Shown: in pieces, positions 1-10,076 of the stretch
Position numbering within the stretch: position 1 is the first letter of the stretch
How the letters are laid out: the number at the start of each line of letters is the position of its first letter
NCBI RefSeq assembly: GCF_004214835.1
Contig: NZ_PIQJ01000001.1
Span: 310,001-374,000 of the forward strand
Length of the DNA: 64,000 nt
Source: Pseudidiomarina tainanensis
GTDB taxonomy: Bacteria > Pseudomonadota > Gammaproteobacteria > Enterobacterales > Alteromonadaceae
Direction: 5' to 3'
Notes under the pieces: model-generated
The model's database searches: none
Told to the model about the DNA's origin: nothing
What the model saw: only the letters and a program-made list of their open reading frames with translations
Position numbers and translations under genes: made by a program

Positions 1-395
1 AAATGCTCGACTTCGCGGGTTACTGCCAAGCGGAAATCACGTGAATTGCCGGATTTTTCCTGCAATAACAGACGAAAAATAGCGGTGTTGTTGGTCACAA
101 ACTCCATAAACGTCGTCACCGACGCGCGGATAATCGAGCCACCTTTGGCAATTTGTTGGCGTGATTGACGTAATAATTGCCGCAGTGTCAGGCCGCCTTC
201 GTCAACCAAAGTCAGCCCAAGCTCTTCCATGTTTTGAAAGTGACGGTAAAACGAAGTCGGTGCAATACCTGCCTCGCGCGCAACTTCCCGTAAACTCAAA
301 CTCGCATATCCGTGTTCAGCGCTGAGCTGATTCATCGCCGCTTGAATAAGGGCTCGACGGGTTTTTTCTTTTTGGGCTGCGCGAACACCGGCCAT
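1..395 (-). CDS. fabR: FabR-type TetR-family repressor of unsaturated fatty acid genes (C-terminus cut by window edge)
   Basis: Partial: 131 codons are visible, read leftwards from an ATG at 395, and the ligand-binding C-terminal part lies outside the window. The protein begins [20 protein letters not shown] and carries a TetR helix-turn-helix at about residues 31-52 ([20 protein letters not shown]), almost identical to E. coli FabR. FabR senses the ratio of unsaturated to saturated acyl chains and represses unsaturated fatty acid genes. It is divergent from a fatty-acid desaturase at 577, its likely target. An alternative ATG at 400 is out of frame. A promoter with an operator-like palindrome in its spacer sits 37-65 bp upstream, which suggests autoregulation. 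DesT-like behaviour (control of a desaturase rather than of fabA or fabB) is possible. Confidence 0.9.
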   Translation of the reverse strand, partial: MAGVRAAQKEKTRRALIQAAMNQLSAEHGYASLSLREVAREAGIAPTSFYRHFQNMEELGLTLVDEGGLTLRQLLRQSRQQIAKGGSIIRASVTTFMEFVTNNTAIFRLLLQEKSGNSRDFRLAVTREVEH

Positions 396-431
396 AGCAT
401 GGAACTCTCGTTAATTTTAGTCGTCGAACAG

Positions 432-460
432 ATTATGTCAGTGAACGCGTGTTCACGCAA
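432..460 (-). promoter_or_regulatory. predicted sigma70 promoter of fabR
   Basis: Read on the minus strand: -35 TTGCGT (460-455), 17-bp spacer, -10 CATAAT (437-432), about 37 bp before the fabR ATG. The spacer contains the 441-456 palindrome. Predicted by eye only. Confidence 0.5.
441..456. promoter_or_regulatory. FabR/DesT-type operator 1 (in fabR promoter spacer)
   Basis: GTGAAC-N4-GTTCAC inverted repeat. It resembles the known FabR and DesT sites (consensus near AGTGAAC....GTTCACT). It lies between the -35 and -10 of the predicted fabR promoter, where bound repressor would exclude RNA polymerase. Function is inferred. Confidence 0.6.
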
Positions 461-485
461 TTCAACGTTTTTCGACCGAATTTAC

Positions 486-514
486 TTGCACTGAATATAA
501 AGCATAGGTAAATT
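486..514 (+). promoter_or_regulatory. predicted sigma70 promoter of the desaturase
   Basis: TTGCAC (486-491), 17-bp spacer, TAAATT (509-514). The expected start of transcription, near 521, falls inside the second operator-like palindrome. Confidence 0.5.
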
Positions 515-516
515 GA

Positions 517-532
517 GCGAACACATGTTCAC
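517..532. promoter_or_regulatory. FabR/DesT-type operator 2 (over desaturase transcription start)
   Basis: GCGAACACATGTTCAC, an imperfect palindrome with the same GNGAAC/GTTCAC half-sites as the element at 441-456. It directly follows the -10 of the predicted desaturase promoter. Confidence 0.6.
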
Positions 533-576
533 TGAATGCGCGAGTTCTTCTTTTTAGTAATTAAGTTGGTTCATAT

Positions 577-1743
577 ATGTCGTCACATCCTGGTTCAGCA
601 ACTGCTGAAAAACCTCCCATCATTTGGCTTAACTTCAGTGTTTTTGCCATTACTTTTTTAGTCGCCGCAATTGGTGTGCCATGGTATGGCTTAACGCACG
701 GTTTTTCGGCTGGGCTGATTGCTGGATTGATCGGTACCATCGTGTTCGCTGGTATTTCGATCACGGCTGGCTATCACCGGTTATGGGCGCATCGCACATA
801 CGATGCGCACTGGTCATTGCGAATCCTTTTCGCTTTAGGTGGTGCTTTAGCGGTGCAAAACAGTGCTTTGCACTGGTCGTCTGATCATCGTGAACACCAC
901 AAACATGTGGACGATAACGATAAAGACCCTTATTCAGCGAAGCGCGGTTTCTGGTACTCGCACATCGGTTGGATGTTACGTGAATATCAGGCATCACGTT
1001 ATAGCAACTACGACAACGTCAAAGATCTGCAGAAAGATCCGATTGTGATGTGGCAGCATCGCCACTACCTGTTGCTGACCATTTTGACTTCAGTTGGCTG
1101 GCCGATTGCTTTGGGCTTGATGCTCGGTGATGTGTGGGGTGCAGTCATTTTAGTCGGCTTCGCGCGTTTGGTGATTAACCATCACACCACGTTCTTTATC
1201 AACTCACTGGCACATATTTGGGGTAAGCAAACTTACACCGATCGCAATACGGCGCGTGATAATGGTGTATTAGCCTTATTAACCTTTGGTGAGGGCTATC
1301 ATAATTACCATCATATTTTCTCTGCGGATTACCGCAACGGGATTCGTTGGTGGCATTTCGACCCGACCAAATGGTTGATTCGAGCGTGTTCATGGGTTGG
1401 ATTAACGTCGAACTTGAAGCGGACAAACGGCTATCAAGTTGAGAAAGCTCGACTCGAGATGCAGTTTAAGAAAGCCAAAGAAAAAGCACAGATTTCTTGT
1501 GAAACGACAATGGCAAAACTACACGATGAATTTGATCTCATGGTCGTAAAACTGCGTGATTATTACCAAGTGCGCAAGCAATTACTTGATACAAAAGCGA
1601 AAGCAATGGTTGATGGGATGCATGTACCAACGCTTGCAGAATTGCAGGCTAAAGCTGAAATCATGCGCGTGGCATTCCAAACGCACAAACAAGAATTTCA
1701 AGAGTTACTGCAGCGCACAATGCGAGCGCCGCAAACCGTTTAA
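577..1743 (+). CDS. membrane acyl-lipid/acyl-CoA delta-9-type fatty acid desaturase
   Basis: 388-residue integral-membrane di-iron desaturase that introduces a double bond into saturated acyl chains aerobically. Three histidine boxes are visible: H67-x4-H72 (HRLWAH), H104-xx-HH108 (HREHH) and H242-xx-HH246 (HNYHH), with N201-H202-H203 as an extra metal-ligand region. Hydrophobic segments lie around residues 17-64 and 163-200. Residues about 287-388 form a charged, helix-rich extension that looks like a coiled coil and is not part of the catalytic fold. It is divergent from a FabR-type repressor, with an operator-like palindrome over the promoter, so control by membrane fluidity or acyl pool is likely. 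Exact regiospecificity cannot be read from sequence. Confidence 0.9.
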   Translation: MSSHPGSATAEKPPIIWLNFSVFAITFLVAAIGVPWYGLTHGFSAGLIAGLIGTIVFAGISITAGYHRLWAHRTYDAHWSLRILFALGGALAVQNSALHWSSDHREHHKHVDDNDKDPYSAKRGFWYSHIGWMLREYQASRYSNYDNVKDLQKDPIVMWQHRHYLLLTILTSVGWPIALGLMLGDVWGAVILVGFARLVINHHTTFFINSLAHIWGKQTYTDRNTARDNGVLALLTFGEGYHNYHHIFSADYRNGIRWWHFDPTKWLIRACSWVGLTSNLKRTNGYQVEKARLEMQFKKAKEKAQISCETTMAKLHDEFDLMVVKLRDYYQVRKQLLDTKAKAMVDGMHVPTLAELQAKAEIMRVAFQTHKQEFQELLQRTMRAPQTV

Positions 1744-1761
1744 AAGTATAACGGAAATAAA

Positions 1762-1788
1762 AAACCGACCTTCTGAGGTCGGTTTTTT
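1762..1788. terminator. bidirectional rho-independent terminator between desaturase and tex
   Basis: Stem ACCGACCT (1764-1771) with AGGTCGGT (1776-1783), loop TCTG, flanked by an A-run on the left and a T-run on the right. It can therefore serve both converging genes. Confidence 0.85.
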
Positions 1789-1803
1789 TCGAGCTAAAAG
1801 CCA

Positions 1804-4143
1804 CTACTTTTTCGCTTTTGCAAAGGCCTCGGCAAAAGCAGAGCCCATCGCTGAATTAGCACTAGGTTGCGAGGCCGGTTGTGGTCGTGATTGACCGCCA
1901 GCGCTGCGTGGCTTGTGCGATGGCGATTTAGCTGAACTCGCTTTCGCTTGGTTTGGCGCAGCAGGTGTTGGCTCATCGCTGAGGCGCATAGTGAGACTAA
2001 TGCGCTTGCGTGGCACGTCGACTTCCAACACTTTTACTTTGACAATATCGCCGGCTTTGACTATTTCACGCGGATCACTGACAAATTTATCTGATAGCGC
2101 CGACACATGCACTAAGCCATCTTGGTGCACGCCGATATCGACAAAAGCGCCAAAAGCGGCCACGTTACTAACCACGCCTTCAAGCGTCATGCCCGCTTTC
2201 AGATCTTTGATATCATCCACGCCTTCTTTGAAGCTCGCGGTTTTAAACTCTGGGCGAGGGTCACGACCGGGTTTATCGAGCTCGCGCAAAATATCTTGCA
2301 CGGTTGGTAAGCCAAATTTGTCGTCGATATAATCCTTTGCATTGAGCTGCTTCAAAAAGCTGCTATCACCGATAATATCGCTGACTTGTTTTTCGTTTTG
2401 CGCGGCAATACGTTCAACGACGGGATACGCTTCAGGATGCACAGCCGAGCTATCGAGCGGTTGTTCACCGTTCATGATGCGTAAGAAGCCTGCCGCCTGT
2501 TCAAACGATTTCGGCCCCATACGGGCAACTTTGAGCAATTGCTGGCGGGTTGCAAAGCGTCCGTTGCTATCGCGATGAGCAACAATATTTTGTGCTAAGG
2601 TTTTGGTCAAACCTGCAACGCGAGCGAGTAATGCAACGGATGCTGTATTTAAATCGACGCCGACTGCGTTGACACAATCCTCGACAACGGCATCAAGACT
2701 TTGCGCAAGCTGAGCTTGGCTGACGTCGTGTTGATATTGGCCAACACCTATTGATTTCGGCTCAATTTTCACGAGTTCGGCAAGAGGGTCTTGTAAACGT
2801 CGAGCTATTGAAACTGCCCCACGCAATGACACATCAAGTTCAGGGAATTCTTGTGCGGCAAGTTCTGAAGCCGAGTAAACCGATGCACCAGCTTCGTTCA
2901 CAATCACTTTATTGGCTTTAATTTCTGGATTGGCTTTGAGCATTTCGCCAACTAATTTGTCGGTTTCGCGAGAGTAGGTGCCGTTGCCAATCGAAATAAG
3001 TTCAACTTTATGCTGCTTACACATGCCGGCTAGCGTGCGCATCGCTTTATCCACTTGGTTTTGTGGTTGGAACGGGAATACCGTATTGGTACCAAGTACC
3101 TTGCCGGTGCTATCCACGACAGCAACTTTAATCCCCGTGCGTACACCGGGATCAAGCCCCATAGTGACTTTGTCACCGGCAGGCGCGGCCATGAGTAAAT
3201 CTTTGAGGTTATTGGCAAAAATTTGAATGGCATCGGTCTCGGCGCGCTCACGAACCGAACCAAATAATTCGGTTTCCATGTGCAATAGAATTTTAATGCG
3301 CCAGGTCCACTGGACTGTTTGTTGTAGCCAAGCATCGGCGGCACGGCCTTTATCTTGCCAATCGATATGCGCTGCAATCAGTTGCTCGCCGTAGCTACGA
3401 GCCTTCGGGTCGTCTTGTTGCGGATCGGGGTTTAACTTCAGTTGCAAGATGCCTTCATTACGACCACGGAATAGGGCTAACGCGCGATGCGAAGGTATCT
3501 TCTTCAGTGCTTCACTAAATTCAAAATAATCACGATACTTAGCGCCCTCAGACTCTTTACCCGGCGCTACTGTGCTCGTGATTTCAGCGTTATTCCATAA
3601 ATAATCACGCACCTTTTTCAATAAGGCTGCGTCTTCGGCAAAACGCTCCATAAGAATAAAACGCGCACCTTCGAGTACGGCTTTTTCGTCGGCAAAGCCA
3701 GCTTCGCTATTGAAATATTTCTGCGCTTCAACGTCAGGTGTTAATTGTGGGTCACTAAACAGCGCATCAGCAAGTGGTTCAAGCCCAGCCTCAATGGCAA
3801 TTTGCCCTTTGGTACGGCGCTTCGGCTTATACGGCAGATATAGGTCTTCAAGTTCGGTTTTCGAATTGGTTTCTTGTATGGCCTGTGCAAGTTCCGCCGT
3901 GAGCTTACCTTGCTCTTTTATGCTGCTCAGAATCACCGCTCGGCGTTCTTCAAGTTCGCGCAAGTAGGTCAGGCGTTGTGCTAGATTACGCAACTGCGTG
4001 TCATCTAGACCGCCCGTTGCTTCTTTTCGGTAACGCGCAATAAAAGGTACCGTGGCACCGTCATCTAATAGCGCGATAGCAGCTTGCACTTGCTGCGAAC
4101 CGACCGCTAACTCGTTCGCGATTTGCTGAGTAATCGAGCTCAT
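1804..4143 (-). CDS. tex: Tex, S1-domain RNA-binding transcription accessory protein
   Basis: About 779 residues and colinear with E. coli Tex (773). The order is an N-terminal helical region, a YqgF/RuvC-like fold ([18 protein letters not shown]), helix-hairpin-helix elements ([17 protein letters not shown]) and a C-terminal S1 domain ([20 protein letters not shown]). Tex binds nucleic acid and is linked to RNA polymerase and ribosome-associated functions. I chose the ATG at 4143 because AGAGAAG lies just upstream and the protein then starts [12 protein letters not shown]; an in-frame ATG at 4155 would add four residues. The tail is rich in Ala, Ser, Pro and Lys. The neighbouring greB on the same strand matches the E. 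coli tex-greB-ompR order. Confidence 0.96.
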   Translation of the reverse strand: MSSITQQIANELAVGSQQVQAAIALLDDGATVPFIARYRKEATGGLDDTQLRNLAQRLTYLRELEERRAVILSSIKEQGKLTAELAQAIQETNSKTELEDLYLPYKPKRRTKGQIAIEAGLEPLADALFSDPQLTPDVEAQKYFNSEAGFADEKAVLEGARFILMERFAEDAALLKKVRDYLWNNAEITSTVAPGKESEGAKYRDYFEFSEALKKIPSHRALALFRGRNEGILQLKLNPDPQQDDPKARSYGEQLIAAHIDWQDKGRAADAWLQQTVQWTWRIKILLHMETELFGSVRERAETDAIQIFANNLKDLLMAAPAGDKVTMGLDPGVRTGIKVAVVDSTGKVLGTNTVFPFQPQNQVDKAMRTLAGMCKQHKVELISIGNGTYSRETDKLVGEMLKANPEIKANKVIVNEAGASVYSASELAAQEFPELDVSLRGAVSIARRLQDPLAELVKIEPKSIGVGQYQHDVSQAQLAQSLDAVVEDCVNAVGVDLNTASVALLARVAGLTKTLAQNIVAHRDSNGRFATRQQLLKVARMGPKSFEQAAGFLRIMNGEQPLDSSAVHPEAYPVVERIAAQNEKQVSDIIGDSSFLKQLNAKDYIDDKFGLPTVQDILRELDKPGRDPRPEFKTASFKEGVDDIKDLKAGMTLEGVVSNVAAFGAFVDIGVHQDGLVHVSALSDKFVSDPREIVKAGDIVKVKVLEVDVPRKRISLTMRLSDEPTPAAPNQAKASSAKSPSHKPRSAGGQSRPQPASQPSANSAMGSAFAEAFAKAKK

Positions 4144-4255
4144 AACTTCTCTCATGATGTCGTGTATTAATTTAAGAATCGGGCAAGTATATCAGGCTGC
4201 TTCTTGCTTGTGTGTGATTCGATGTAGAGAAAGCGTAAATGCACCACTTTTCACA

Positions 4256-4738
4256 CTAGGAACGCGTCAAAATGTAATCGATTTTGGTTACAATCCATGC
4301 TTTTGGACCGTTTGGGGTGATGACAGTGAACTCGTCATCGAGTTGCTTACCAAGCGCTGCCCGGGCCATAGGTGCATCAATCGAAATCACATCGTTGCGC
4401 TGATAAATCTCATCGGGCCCGGCGATAATGAAAGTGCGTTGCTGGCCATCGTCGTCTTCAACAGTGACGGTTGCGCCGAAGAAGACTTTACCTTCTTGCT
4501 GCGGTGAATAATCAACAATTTTGAGCTGTTCTAAGCGCTTGCGCAAAAATCGAATACGCTTGTCGATTTGCCGTAATTTCTGCTTATTGTACTTGTAGTC
4601 TGCGTTTTCACTGCGGTCGCCAAGGCTGGCTGCCCACGCGACCTTTTCGGTCGTTTCGCGACGCTCAACGCGCCATAAATGATCAAGTTCTTGTTGCAAC
4701 TGCAGATAGCCAGAACGGCTAATTAAATTTGTCTTCAT
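4256..4738 (-). CDS. greB: transcription elongation factor GreB
   Basis: 160 residues. GreB inserts its coiled coil into the RNA polymerase secondary channel and stimulates cleavage of backtracked RNA, rescuing stalled complexes. The N-terminal coiled coil has the acidic tip with D41 and E44 (GDRSENADYKYNKQKLR), which coordinates the catalytic metal with polymerase. The C-terminal FKBP-like domain follows. The basic patch after the tip (KYNKQKLRQIDKRIRFLRKR) favours GreB over GreA. It is divergent from ompR with 187 bp between the two start codons. Confidence 0.96.
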   Translation of the reverse strand: MKTNLISRSGYLQLQQELDHLWRVERRETTEKVAWAASLGDRSENADYKYNKQKLRQIDKRIRFLRKRLEQLKIVDYSPQQEGKVFFGATVTVEDDDGQQRTFIIAGPDEIYQRNDVISIDAPMARAALGKQLDDEFTVITPNGPKAWIVTKIDYILTRS

Positions 4739-4854
4739 GTTGTGGCAATAAGCTCTTAAAAATAGGGTTGAATCAAAAGCTGGAGTTTACGACGAAGCGC
4801 AGTGAAATCAAATAGTCGCCTCATGGCACTGAAACCTTTCGTTACAAGCCTTTG

Positions 4855-4883
4855 TTGGCAAAAGAATTTGCTTCGCATATAGT
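4855..4883 (+). promoter_or_regulatory. predicted sigma70 promoter of ompR-envZ
   Basis: TTGGCA (4855-4860), 17-bp spacer, TATAGT (4878-4883), 43 bp upstream of the ompR ATG. Confidence 0.55.
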
Positions 4884-4925
4884 TCACATAGTAACAGGAA
4901 TAGTTGCCTACAAGAGCAAAACCTT

Positions 4926-5660
4926 ATGAGCCAAGAAACGTTTAAAATTATTGTCGTGGATGACGACGCGCGTTTGCGTAGCCTGTTAGAGCGGTATTTA
5001 ACCGAGCAGGGCTTTCATGTGCGAGCCGCGGGTAGTAGTGACCAGATGGATCGTTTATTAGAGCGCGAAAACTTCCATCTGATGGTGCTCGATTTAATGC
5101 TACCAGGTGAAGATGGATTATCAATTTGCCGACGTTTACGCCAACAAAATAACGAGATTCCCATTGTGATGCTCACGGCGAAAGGCGATGAGGTGGATCG
5201 TATTATCGGGCTTGAGCTTGGCGCCGATGATTATCTAGCCAAACCATTCAATCCACGAGAGCTGTTAGCGCGTGTGCGAGCGGTATTGCGTCGGCGCGGG
5301 AAAGAAATTCCCGGCGCACCAAGTGCTGAAGATGAAGAAATTCGCTTTGGTGAATTTCGTTTAAACTTAGGCACCCGCGAAATGTTTCGTGGAAATGAGC
5401 CGATGCCATTAACCAGCGGCGAGTTCGCGGTATTGAAAGCATTAGTGACGCATCCACGCCAACCTATGTCGCGTGATAAATTAATGAATCAGGCACGCGG
5501 CCGTGACTACAGTGCGCTTGAGCGTAGTATTGACGTACAAGTGTCACGCTTGCGCCGTATGCTCGAAGCTGACCCGGCAAGCCCACGTTACATACAAACC
5601 GTTTGGGGGTTAGGCTACGTGTTTGTACCGGATGGTAAAGATTCCGGTAAACCGGCCTAG
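4926..5660 (+). CDS. ompR: OmpR-family two-component response regulator
   Basis: 244 residues. The receiver domain (about 1-120) has the acidic pocket D12/D13, phosphoacceptor D56 (VLDLMLP), switch T84 and K106. The C-terminal winged helix ends with [20 protein letters not shown] and [16 protein letters not shown], as in E. coli OmpR. It is phosphorylated by the kinase encoded one base downstream and controls envelope genes such as porins in response to osmolarity. The ompR-envZ operon has its own predicted promoter. Identity rests on both protein similarity and the conserved neighbours tex and greB. Confidence 0.96.
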   Translation: MSQETFKIIVVDDDARLRSLLERYLTEQGFHVRAAGSSDQMDRLLERENFHLMVLDLMLPGEDGLSICRRLRQQNNEIPIVMLTAKGDEVDRIIGLELGADDYLAKPFNPRELLARVRAVLRRRGKEIPGAPSAEDEEIRFGEFRLNLGTREMFRGNEPMPLTSGEFAVLKALVTHPRQPMSRDKLMNQARGRDYSALERSIDVQVSRLRRMLEADPASPRYIQTVWGLGYVFVPDGKDSGKPA

Positions 5661-5661
5661 T

Positions 5662-6996
5662 ATGAAGTTTTTCCCGCGCTCTGCATTTGCTCGTACGGTG
5701 GCGTTAATCGCCGCCTTGCTTCTCGTCAACCAAGTAGTCTCGTACATCATGATTGGGTTGTACGTGGTCAAGCCGAGTATGCAGCAAATCAGCAGTGTGG
5801 TTGCCCGACAAGTGCAAGGAATCATGGCGCTTGATGACTGGTTTAACGAAACCGACATATCGCCCGAGCAACAACAACTATTGGCGTTGAAATATACCGA
5901 AGCTACCGGAATTGAAGGGATTAGCGAAGACAAGGCCGTGGATTATGGCCTAGCGCAAACCACCACGTACAACTTTTTATCGGCCCAATTATCCGATTTA
6001 CTCCAAGCCAACACCGAAGTACGAATCTCGCAAGGCGATGCCTATCGAGTCTGGATCCGCACCGAAGGTCTGCCGGGCTACTGGTTAGTAATTCAACTAG
6101 ATAGCTTTGATGAAGCCCGCTTCTCGCCGATGTTATTCTATTTGGTCCTCATTGGCGCTTTGAGTGTGTTCGGCGGCATGGTGTTTACCAACTGGCAAAA
6201 TCGCCCTCTAAAAGCGCTTGAAGCGGCCGCGAAGAAAATTGGTCAGGGCGACTACCCAGATGATTTGCCGGAGCGAGGTTCGAGCGAAATCATTGCGGTA
6301 ACTCAAGCGTTTAATCAAATGACTCAAGGCGTGAAGCAACTCGAACAGGATCGTGCATTGTTGATGGCCGGGGTGTCGCACGACTTACGCACGCCGCTAA
6401 CGCGTATTCGTTTAGCCACAGAGATGATGCCGCCAAGTGAAGATTACTTAGCTGAGGGTATTATCAACGATATCGACGATATGAATGCGATTATCGATCA
6501 GTTCATTGATTACGTTCGCAGTGATACTTCCGCTGATAACGACCAACAAAACTTAAATTATATCGTTGAAGACGTGGTTGCCCACGTGCCAGATTCTTGG
6601 CATAGCAAAATTGAGGTGATTTACAATGAGATGCCAGAGGTGCTCGTACGTGAAGTCTCAATTAAACGCGTCTTGCTCAATCTACTCGAAAACGCGGAGC
6701 GCTACGGTCACGAGAAAGTGCTTATCGAGACCGGCTATGACCAACAACGTCATATGGCATGGATAAAAGTGTGTGATGACGGACCGGGAATTCCAGCGAA
6801 TCAAATTGAATATCTGCTACAGCCATTTACCCAAGCCGATAAGGCTCGTTCCACCAAAGGTTCAGGCCTCGGGCTTGCGATAGTGAAGCGGCTGGTAGAA
6901 CGTCATCACGGTCGTGTGCTGTTTGGTAGCAGTCAACGGCTCGGCGGACTTTGTGTGCGGGTAGAGATACCCGCACAAACGCCAACTGCGAATTAA
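5662..6996 (+). CDS. envZ: EnvZ-type osmosensor histidine kinase
   Basis: 444 residues (E. coli EnvZ 450). Start chosen at ATG 5662, one base after the ompR stop, giving an N-terminus ([20 protein letters not shown]) that aligns with EnvZ; an in-frame upstream start at 5623 would overlap ompR. TM1 is about 12-35 and TM2 about 156-176, with a periplasmic domain between them. HAMP follows, then the H-box with H240 in [20 protein letters not shown], an N-box ([10 protein letters not shown]), G1 (DDGPGIP) and G2 (GSGLGLAIV). It phosphorylates and dephosphorylates OmpR. Its stop overlaps that of sthA on the other strand by four bases. Confidence 0.96.
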   Translation: MKFFPRSAFARTVALIAALLLVNQVVSYIMIGLYVVKPSMQQISSVVARQVQGIMALDDWFNETDISPEQQQLLALKYTEATGIEGISEDKAVDYGLAQTTTYNFLSAQLSDLLQANTEVRISQGDAYRVWIRTEGLPGYWLVIQLDSFDEARFSPMLFYLVLIGALSVFGGMVFTNWQNRPLKALEAAAKKIGQGDYPDDLPERGSSEIIAVTQAFNQMTQGVKQLEQDRALLMAGVSHDLRTPLTRIRLATEMMPPSEDYLAEGIINDIDDMNAIIDQFIDYVRSDTSADNDQQNLNYIVEDVVAHVPDSWHSKIEVIYNEMPEVLVREVSIKRVLLNLLENAERYGHEKVLIETGYDQQRHMAWIKVCDDGPGIPANQIEYLLQPFTQADKARSTKGSGLGLAIVKRLVERHHGRVLFGSSQRLGGLCVRVEIPAQTPTAN

Positions 6997-8399
6997 CCGC
7001 GTACGCGGTTTAAGCCATTCAGTGCGGCGACGCGATAAGCTTCCGCCATCGTCGGATAATTAAAGGTTGTGTTGACGAAATACTCAATGGTATTGCCGGC
7101 ACCTTTTTGTTCCATAATGGCTTGGCCGATGTGAATGATTTCAGCCGCCCGTTCACCGAAGCAATGAATACCCAGTACTTCATTGGTCTCGCGATGAAAA
7201 AGAATCTTCAAACTTCCCACCGCCATATTGGAAATTTGCGCCCGCGCTAGGTGCTTAAATTGTGCACGACCCACTTCATAAGGCACTTTCTGCGCAGTGA
7301 GCTCTTCTTCGGTTTTCCCGACCGAGCTAATTTCAGGAATGGTATAAATGCCGGTTGGAATATCACTGATTAAACGTTGATCGCATTCACCGTCAATCAT
7401 CGCCGTGGCACAAATGCGGCCTTGATCATAGGCTGCGCTGGCTAACGAGGGATAACCAATGATATCGCCGACGGCATAAATATTATCGACCGTCGTTTGA
7501 TAGTGATTATTCACTTCAAGTTGACCGCGGTAATTCGGCTTTAAATTAACCTTTGCAACGTTGAGCGATTCAATATTGCCCGACCGACCATTTGCAAACA
7601 ACAAGCAATCCGCGTCTATTCGCTTACCTGACTTGGTATAGAGCGTGACGCCGTCAGCGTGGCCTTCTATACGTTCATACTCTTCGTTATGCCGAATCAC
7701 GACGCCGCTGTTGCGCAAGTGATAACTCAACGCATCTGAAATTTCGGCATCAAGGAAGCTTAACAGCCGCTCACGCGTGTTGATTAAATCAACTTTGACG
7801 CCCAAGCCACGAAAGATACTCGCGTATTCAGAACCAATGACGCCCGCACCGTAAATAATAATGCTACGCGGCTCATGTTCTAAATCGAGTACGGTATCGG
7901 AGTCATAAATTCGGGCATGCGAAAAGTCCACATCAGGCGGATGATATGGACGGGAACCGGTTGCGATAACAACTTGTTTGGTCGTAATAAATTCTATAGT
8001 GCCATCAGTTTGCGTGATTTTTAATCGGTTTTCATTTTCAAAAGCAGCGGTACCGTGAATCACCGTGACTCCATTGCGCTCGTAAAAGCTACTGCGCAAT
8101 CGCACTTTTTTGCGGATAACCCCTTGCGCATGTTTCAGAATCTCAGCAAAGGTTAATCCACGTTGAATGCGCTCTGCCGCAAATAGCGGATTGGCATTGT
8201 ATTCAATGAGCCGACTGACAGAATGGCGCAAGGCTTTTGATGGAATCGTGCCCCAGTGGGTACAGCCACCACCAATTGAACTGTGCTTTTCAACCATCGC
8301 AACTTTGCGGCCATTTTTCGCGAGTTGCATCGCGGCACCTTCGCCACCTGGGCCACTGCCTATCACTACCGCGTCAAATTGCAGATCTGCCTGACTCAT
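6993..8399 (-). CDS. sthA: soluble pyridine nucleotide transhydrogenase
   Basis: 468-residue flavoprotein that passes hydride between NADPH and NAD+, balancing the two pools in the cytoplasm. The FAD motif is GSGPGGEG, followed by [15 protein letters not shown]. As in other SthA proteins the CxxxxC redox disulfide of related disulfide reductases is absent: only one Cys remains and the second is Thr. The NAD motif is [13 protein letters not shown] and the second FAD motif is [10 protein letters not shown]. Start chosen at ATG 8399 with GGAG seven to ten bases upstream; the in-frame TTG at 8402 has no advantage. Confidence 0.96.
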   Translation of the reverse strand: MSQADLQFDAVVIGSGPGGEGAAMQLAKNGRKVAMVEKHSSIGGGCTHWGTIPSKALRHSVSRLIEYNANPLFAAERIQRGLTFAEILKHAQGVIRKKVRLRSSFYERNGVTVIHGTAAFENENRLKITQTDGTIEFITTKQVVIATGSRPYHPPDVDFSHARIYDSDTVLDLEHEPRSIIIYGAGVIGSEYASIFRGLGVKVDLINTRERLLSFLDAEISDALSYHLRNSGVVIRHNEEYERIEGHADGVTLYTKSGKRIDADCLLFANGRSGNIESLNVAKVNLKPNYRGQLEVNNHYQTTVDNIYAVGDIIGYPSLASAAYDQGRICATAMIDGECDQRLISDIPTGIYTIPEISSVGKTEEELTAQKVPYEVGRAQFKHLARAQISNMAVGSLKILFHRETNEVLGIHCFGERAAEIIHIGQAIMEQKGAGNTIEYFVNTTFNYPTMAEAYRVAALNGLNRVRG

Positions 8400-8415
8400 C
8401 AAATGCTCCTTCTGG

Positions 8416-8445
8416 TTGTACCGCTTACTTCTTTGCCGTTATAGT
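8416..8445 (+). promoter_or_regulatory. possible sigma70 promoter of nudE-cysQ
   Basis: TTGTAC (8416-8421), 18-bp spacer, TATAGT (8440-8445), about 40 bp before the nudE ATG. Confidence 0.4.
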
Positions 8446-8486
8446 AACGAAAAGCCGATGTATTTAGCCAGTAATATGGAATTCTT

Positions 8487-9035
8487 ATGGCGCATAAACC
8501 AGTTCCAGAAATTTTAACTCGCCAAATTGTAGCAACCAGCCGCCTATTGCGCATTGAAGCGGTCGATTTGCGTTTCAGTAACGGTGTTGAACGGCAGTTC
8601 GAGCGCATGGCCAGCAGCGGTCGTGGTGCCGTCATGATTGTACCGTTTATTGATGACGAAACCTTGATGCTGGTGCGCGAATATGCCGCAGGCCTCCATA
8701 ATTATCAGCTAGGCTTCCCAAAGGGATTAATCGACCCCGGTGAAACGCCTGAAGAGGCTGCAAATCGTGAGCTCAAAGAAGAGATTGGGTTCGGTGCGAA
8801 ACAACTCATTCCACTCAAAAGTGTCACCATGGCGCCGCAATTTTTCGCGGCTACGATGCATATTTTCATCGCTCGCGACCTATATCCTGAAAGTCTGCCA
8901 GGCGATGAGCCGGAGCCGCTCGAGCAGGTACCGTGGTTGCTGAGCAAAGCGGACGCGTTATTAGAACAAGAAGATTTTACCGAGGCGCGCAGTATTGCGG
9001 CCTTGTTAATGACGTTGCGGGAGCTGAACAAGTGA
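8487..9035 (+). CDS. nudE: ADP compounds hydrolase NudE (Nudix)
   Basis: 182 residues. Cytoplasmic Nudix hydrolase acting on ADP-ribose, Ap3A and NADH-type ADP compounds. The full Nudix box is present from G80 to F102 (G-x5-E86-x7-R94-E95-L-x-E98-E99-x-G101), whose Glu residues bind Mg2+. The segment DLYPESLPGDEPEPLEQV is characteristic of NudE. Its stop overlaps the GTG start of cysQ, so the two are translationally coupled. The nudE-cysQ pair is common in gammaproteobacteria. Confidence 0.94.
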   Translation: MAHKPVPEILTRQIVATSRLLRIEAVDLRFSNGVERQFERMASSGRGAVMIVPFIDDETLMLVREYAAGLHNYQLGFPKGLIDPGETPEEAANRELKEEIGFGAKQLIPLKSVTMAPQFFAATMHIFIARDLYPESLPGDEPEPLEQVPWLLSKADALLEQEDFTEARSIAALLMTLRELNK

Positions 9036-9877
9036 CAACAACGAATTCGATCGAACAATTACAGGGCTGGCTACAAGGTGCCGCTGATATTGCGATGCGC
9101 GCTGGCGATTTAATTCTAGAGTTATATGAAGAACAAGCCTATGAAACGTATGAGAAAGATGATGAATCGCCAGTAACGAGCGCGGATTTTGCCGCCAATC
9201 GGCTGATTGTTGATGGATTGGCTGCGCTCACACCGGATATTCCCGTGCTTTCTGAAGAGGGTTCGCATTTAGCGTTTGAAGAGCGTCGAAAGTGGCCGCG
9301 CTATTGGATGATTGACCCGATTGATGGCACACAAGAATTTATTGCCCGCAGTGGTGATTTTGGCGTGATCATTGCCTTGGTTGAGTACAACCAACCGGTG
9401 CTAGGGGTGATTTACTGGCCCGCTGGCGATGTGCTGTACACCGCCCAGCGTGGGCAGGGTGCTTTTCGCCGTGATGTACATGGCATACAACGTATTCAAG
9501 TGCGCCGCCTTGCCGATCCGCTCAATGACGTTTTGCATTTAGCAATAAGTCGGCGTCAACCACGCGAGCGGGTGTTGCAACGCATGACCAGCGATCGCGA
9601 GTTACAATTGGTTCCAGCCGGGAGTTGTTCACTTAAAGCCTGTATGATTGCCGAAGGGCGTGCCGATTGCTTTTTGCGGGTTGGACCGACGGGTGAATGG
9701 GATACGGCAGCTGCCGAAGTCATTGTCGGTGAAGCGGGCGGGCGTATTGTCAGCGAGAGCTTCACTCCGCTCACCTATAATCAAGAAGCCAATTTAGGTA
9801 ATCCAAATTTTATTATTTTGGGCGACCCAGAAGTGCCATGGCAGCACGTGTTTACTCATCATCGAAACGCTGATTAG
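9032..9877 (+). CDS. cysQ: 3'(2'),5'-bisphosphate nucleotidase CysQ
   Basis: 281 residues. Hydrolyses 3'-phosphoadenosine 5'-phosphate, a by-product of sulfate assimilation, to AMP. Inositol-monophosphatase fold with metal-site residues E75/E76 and the motif DPIDGT (D95-T100), and a second motif [16 protein letters not shown] chose the GTG at 9032, which overlaps the nudE stop and has GGGAG upstream; a longer frame from 8933 would lie inside nudE and lacks family similarity. The last 26 bp overlap the 3' end of yheU on the opposite strand. Confidence 0.94.
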   Translation: MTTTNSIEQLQGWLQGAADIAMRAGDLILELYEEQAYETYEKDDESPVTSADFAANRLIVDGLAALTPDIPVLSEEGSHLAFEERRKWPRYWMIDPIDGTQEFIARSGDFGVIIALVEYNQPVLGVIYWPAGDVLYTAQRGQGAFRRDVHGIQRIQVRRLADPLNDVLHLAISRRQPRERVLQRMTSDRELQLVPAGSCSLKACMIAEGRADCFLRVGPTGEWDTAAAEVIVGEAGGRIVSESFTPLTYNQEANLGNPNFIILGDPEVPWQHVFTHHRNAD

Positions 9878-10076
9878 CCGGTAAAATATTCACCGTTTCG
9901 TGTAACTCCGACCAAACTAATACGGCCTCGCCCGAACGTAATTGGCGACGAACATCCTCGACTTTTTCTTCGAGGGATTTTTCTTCGTCGCCATAATCAG
10001 TGCCTTCGCGCAGCACAAACATCTCGATTAAGTTTGTTAACGTCTCGGGGTCGATTTGTTGCCATGGGATTTGCAT
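9852..10076 (-). CDS. yheU: YheU family protein (UPF0270)
   Basis: 74 residues, acidic, very similar to E. coli YheU: IPWQ near the N-terminus, [14 protein letters not shown] in the middle and [15 protein letters not shown] near the end. Molecular role unknown. The ATG overlaps the stop of yheS in the arrangement TAATG, indicating coupled translation downstream of the ABC-F gene. It is convergent with cysQ and overlaps it by 26 bp. Confidence 0.92.
   Translation of the reverse strand: MQIPWQQIDPETLTNLIEMFVLREGTDYGDEEKSLEEKVEDVRRQLRSGEAVLVWSELHETVNILPANQRFDDE

Noticed and set aside
1913..2332. 139-codon plus-strand frame inside tex
   Set aside because: Antisense shadow of the well-conserved Tex S1 region; no ribosome site and no family resemblance.
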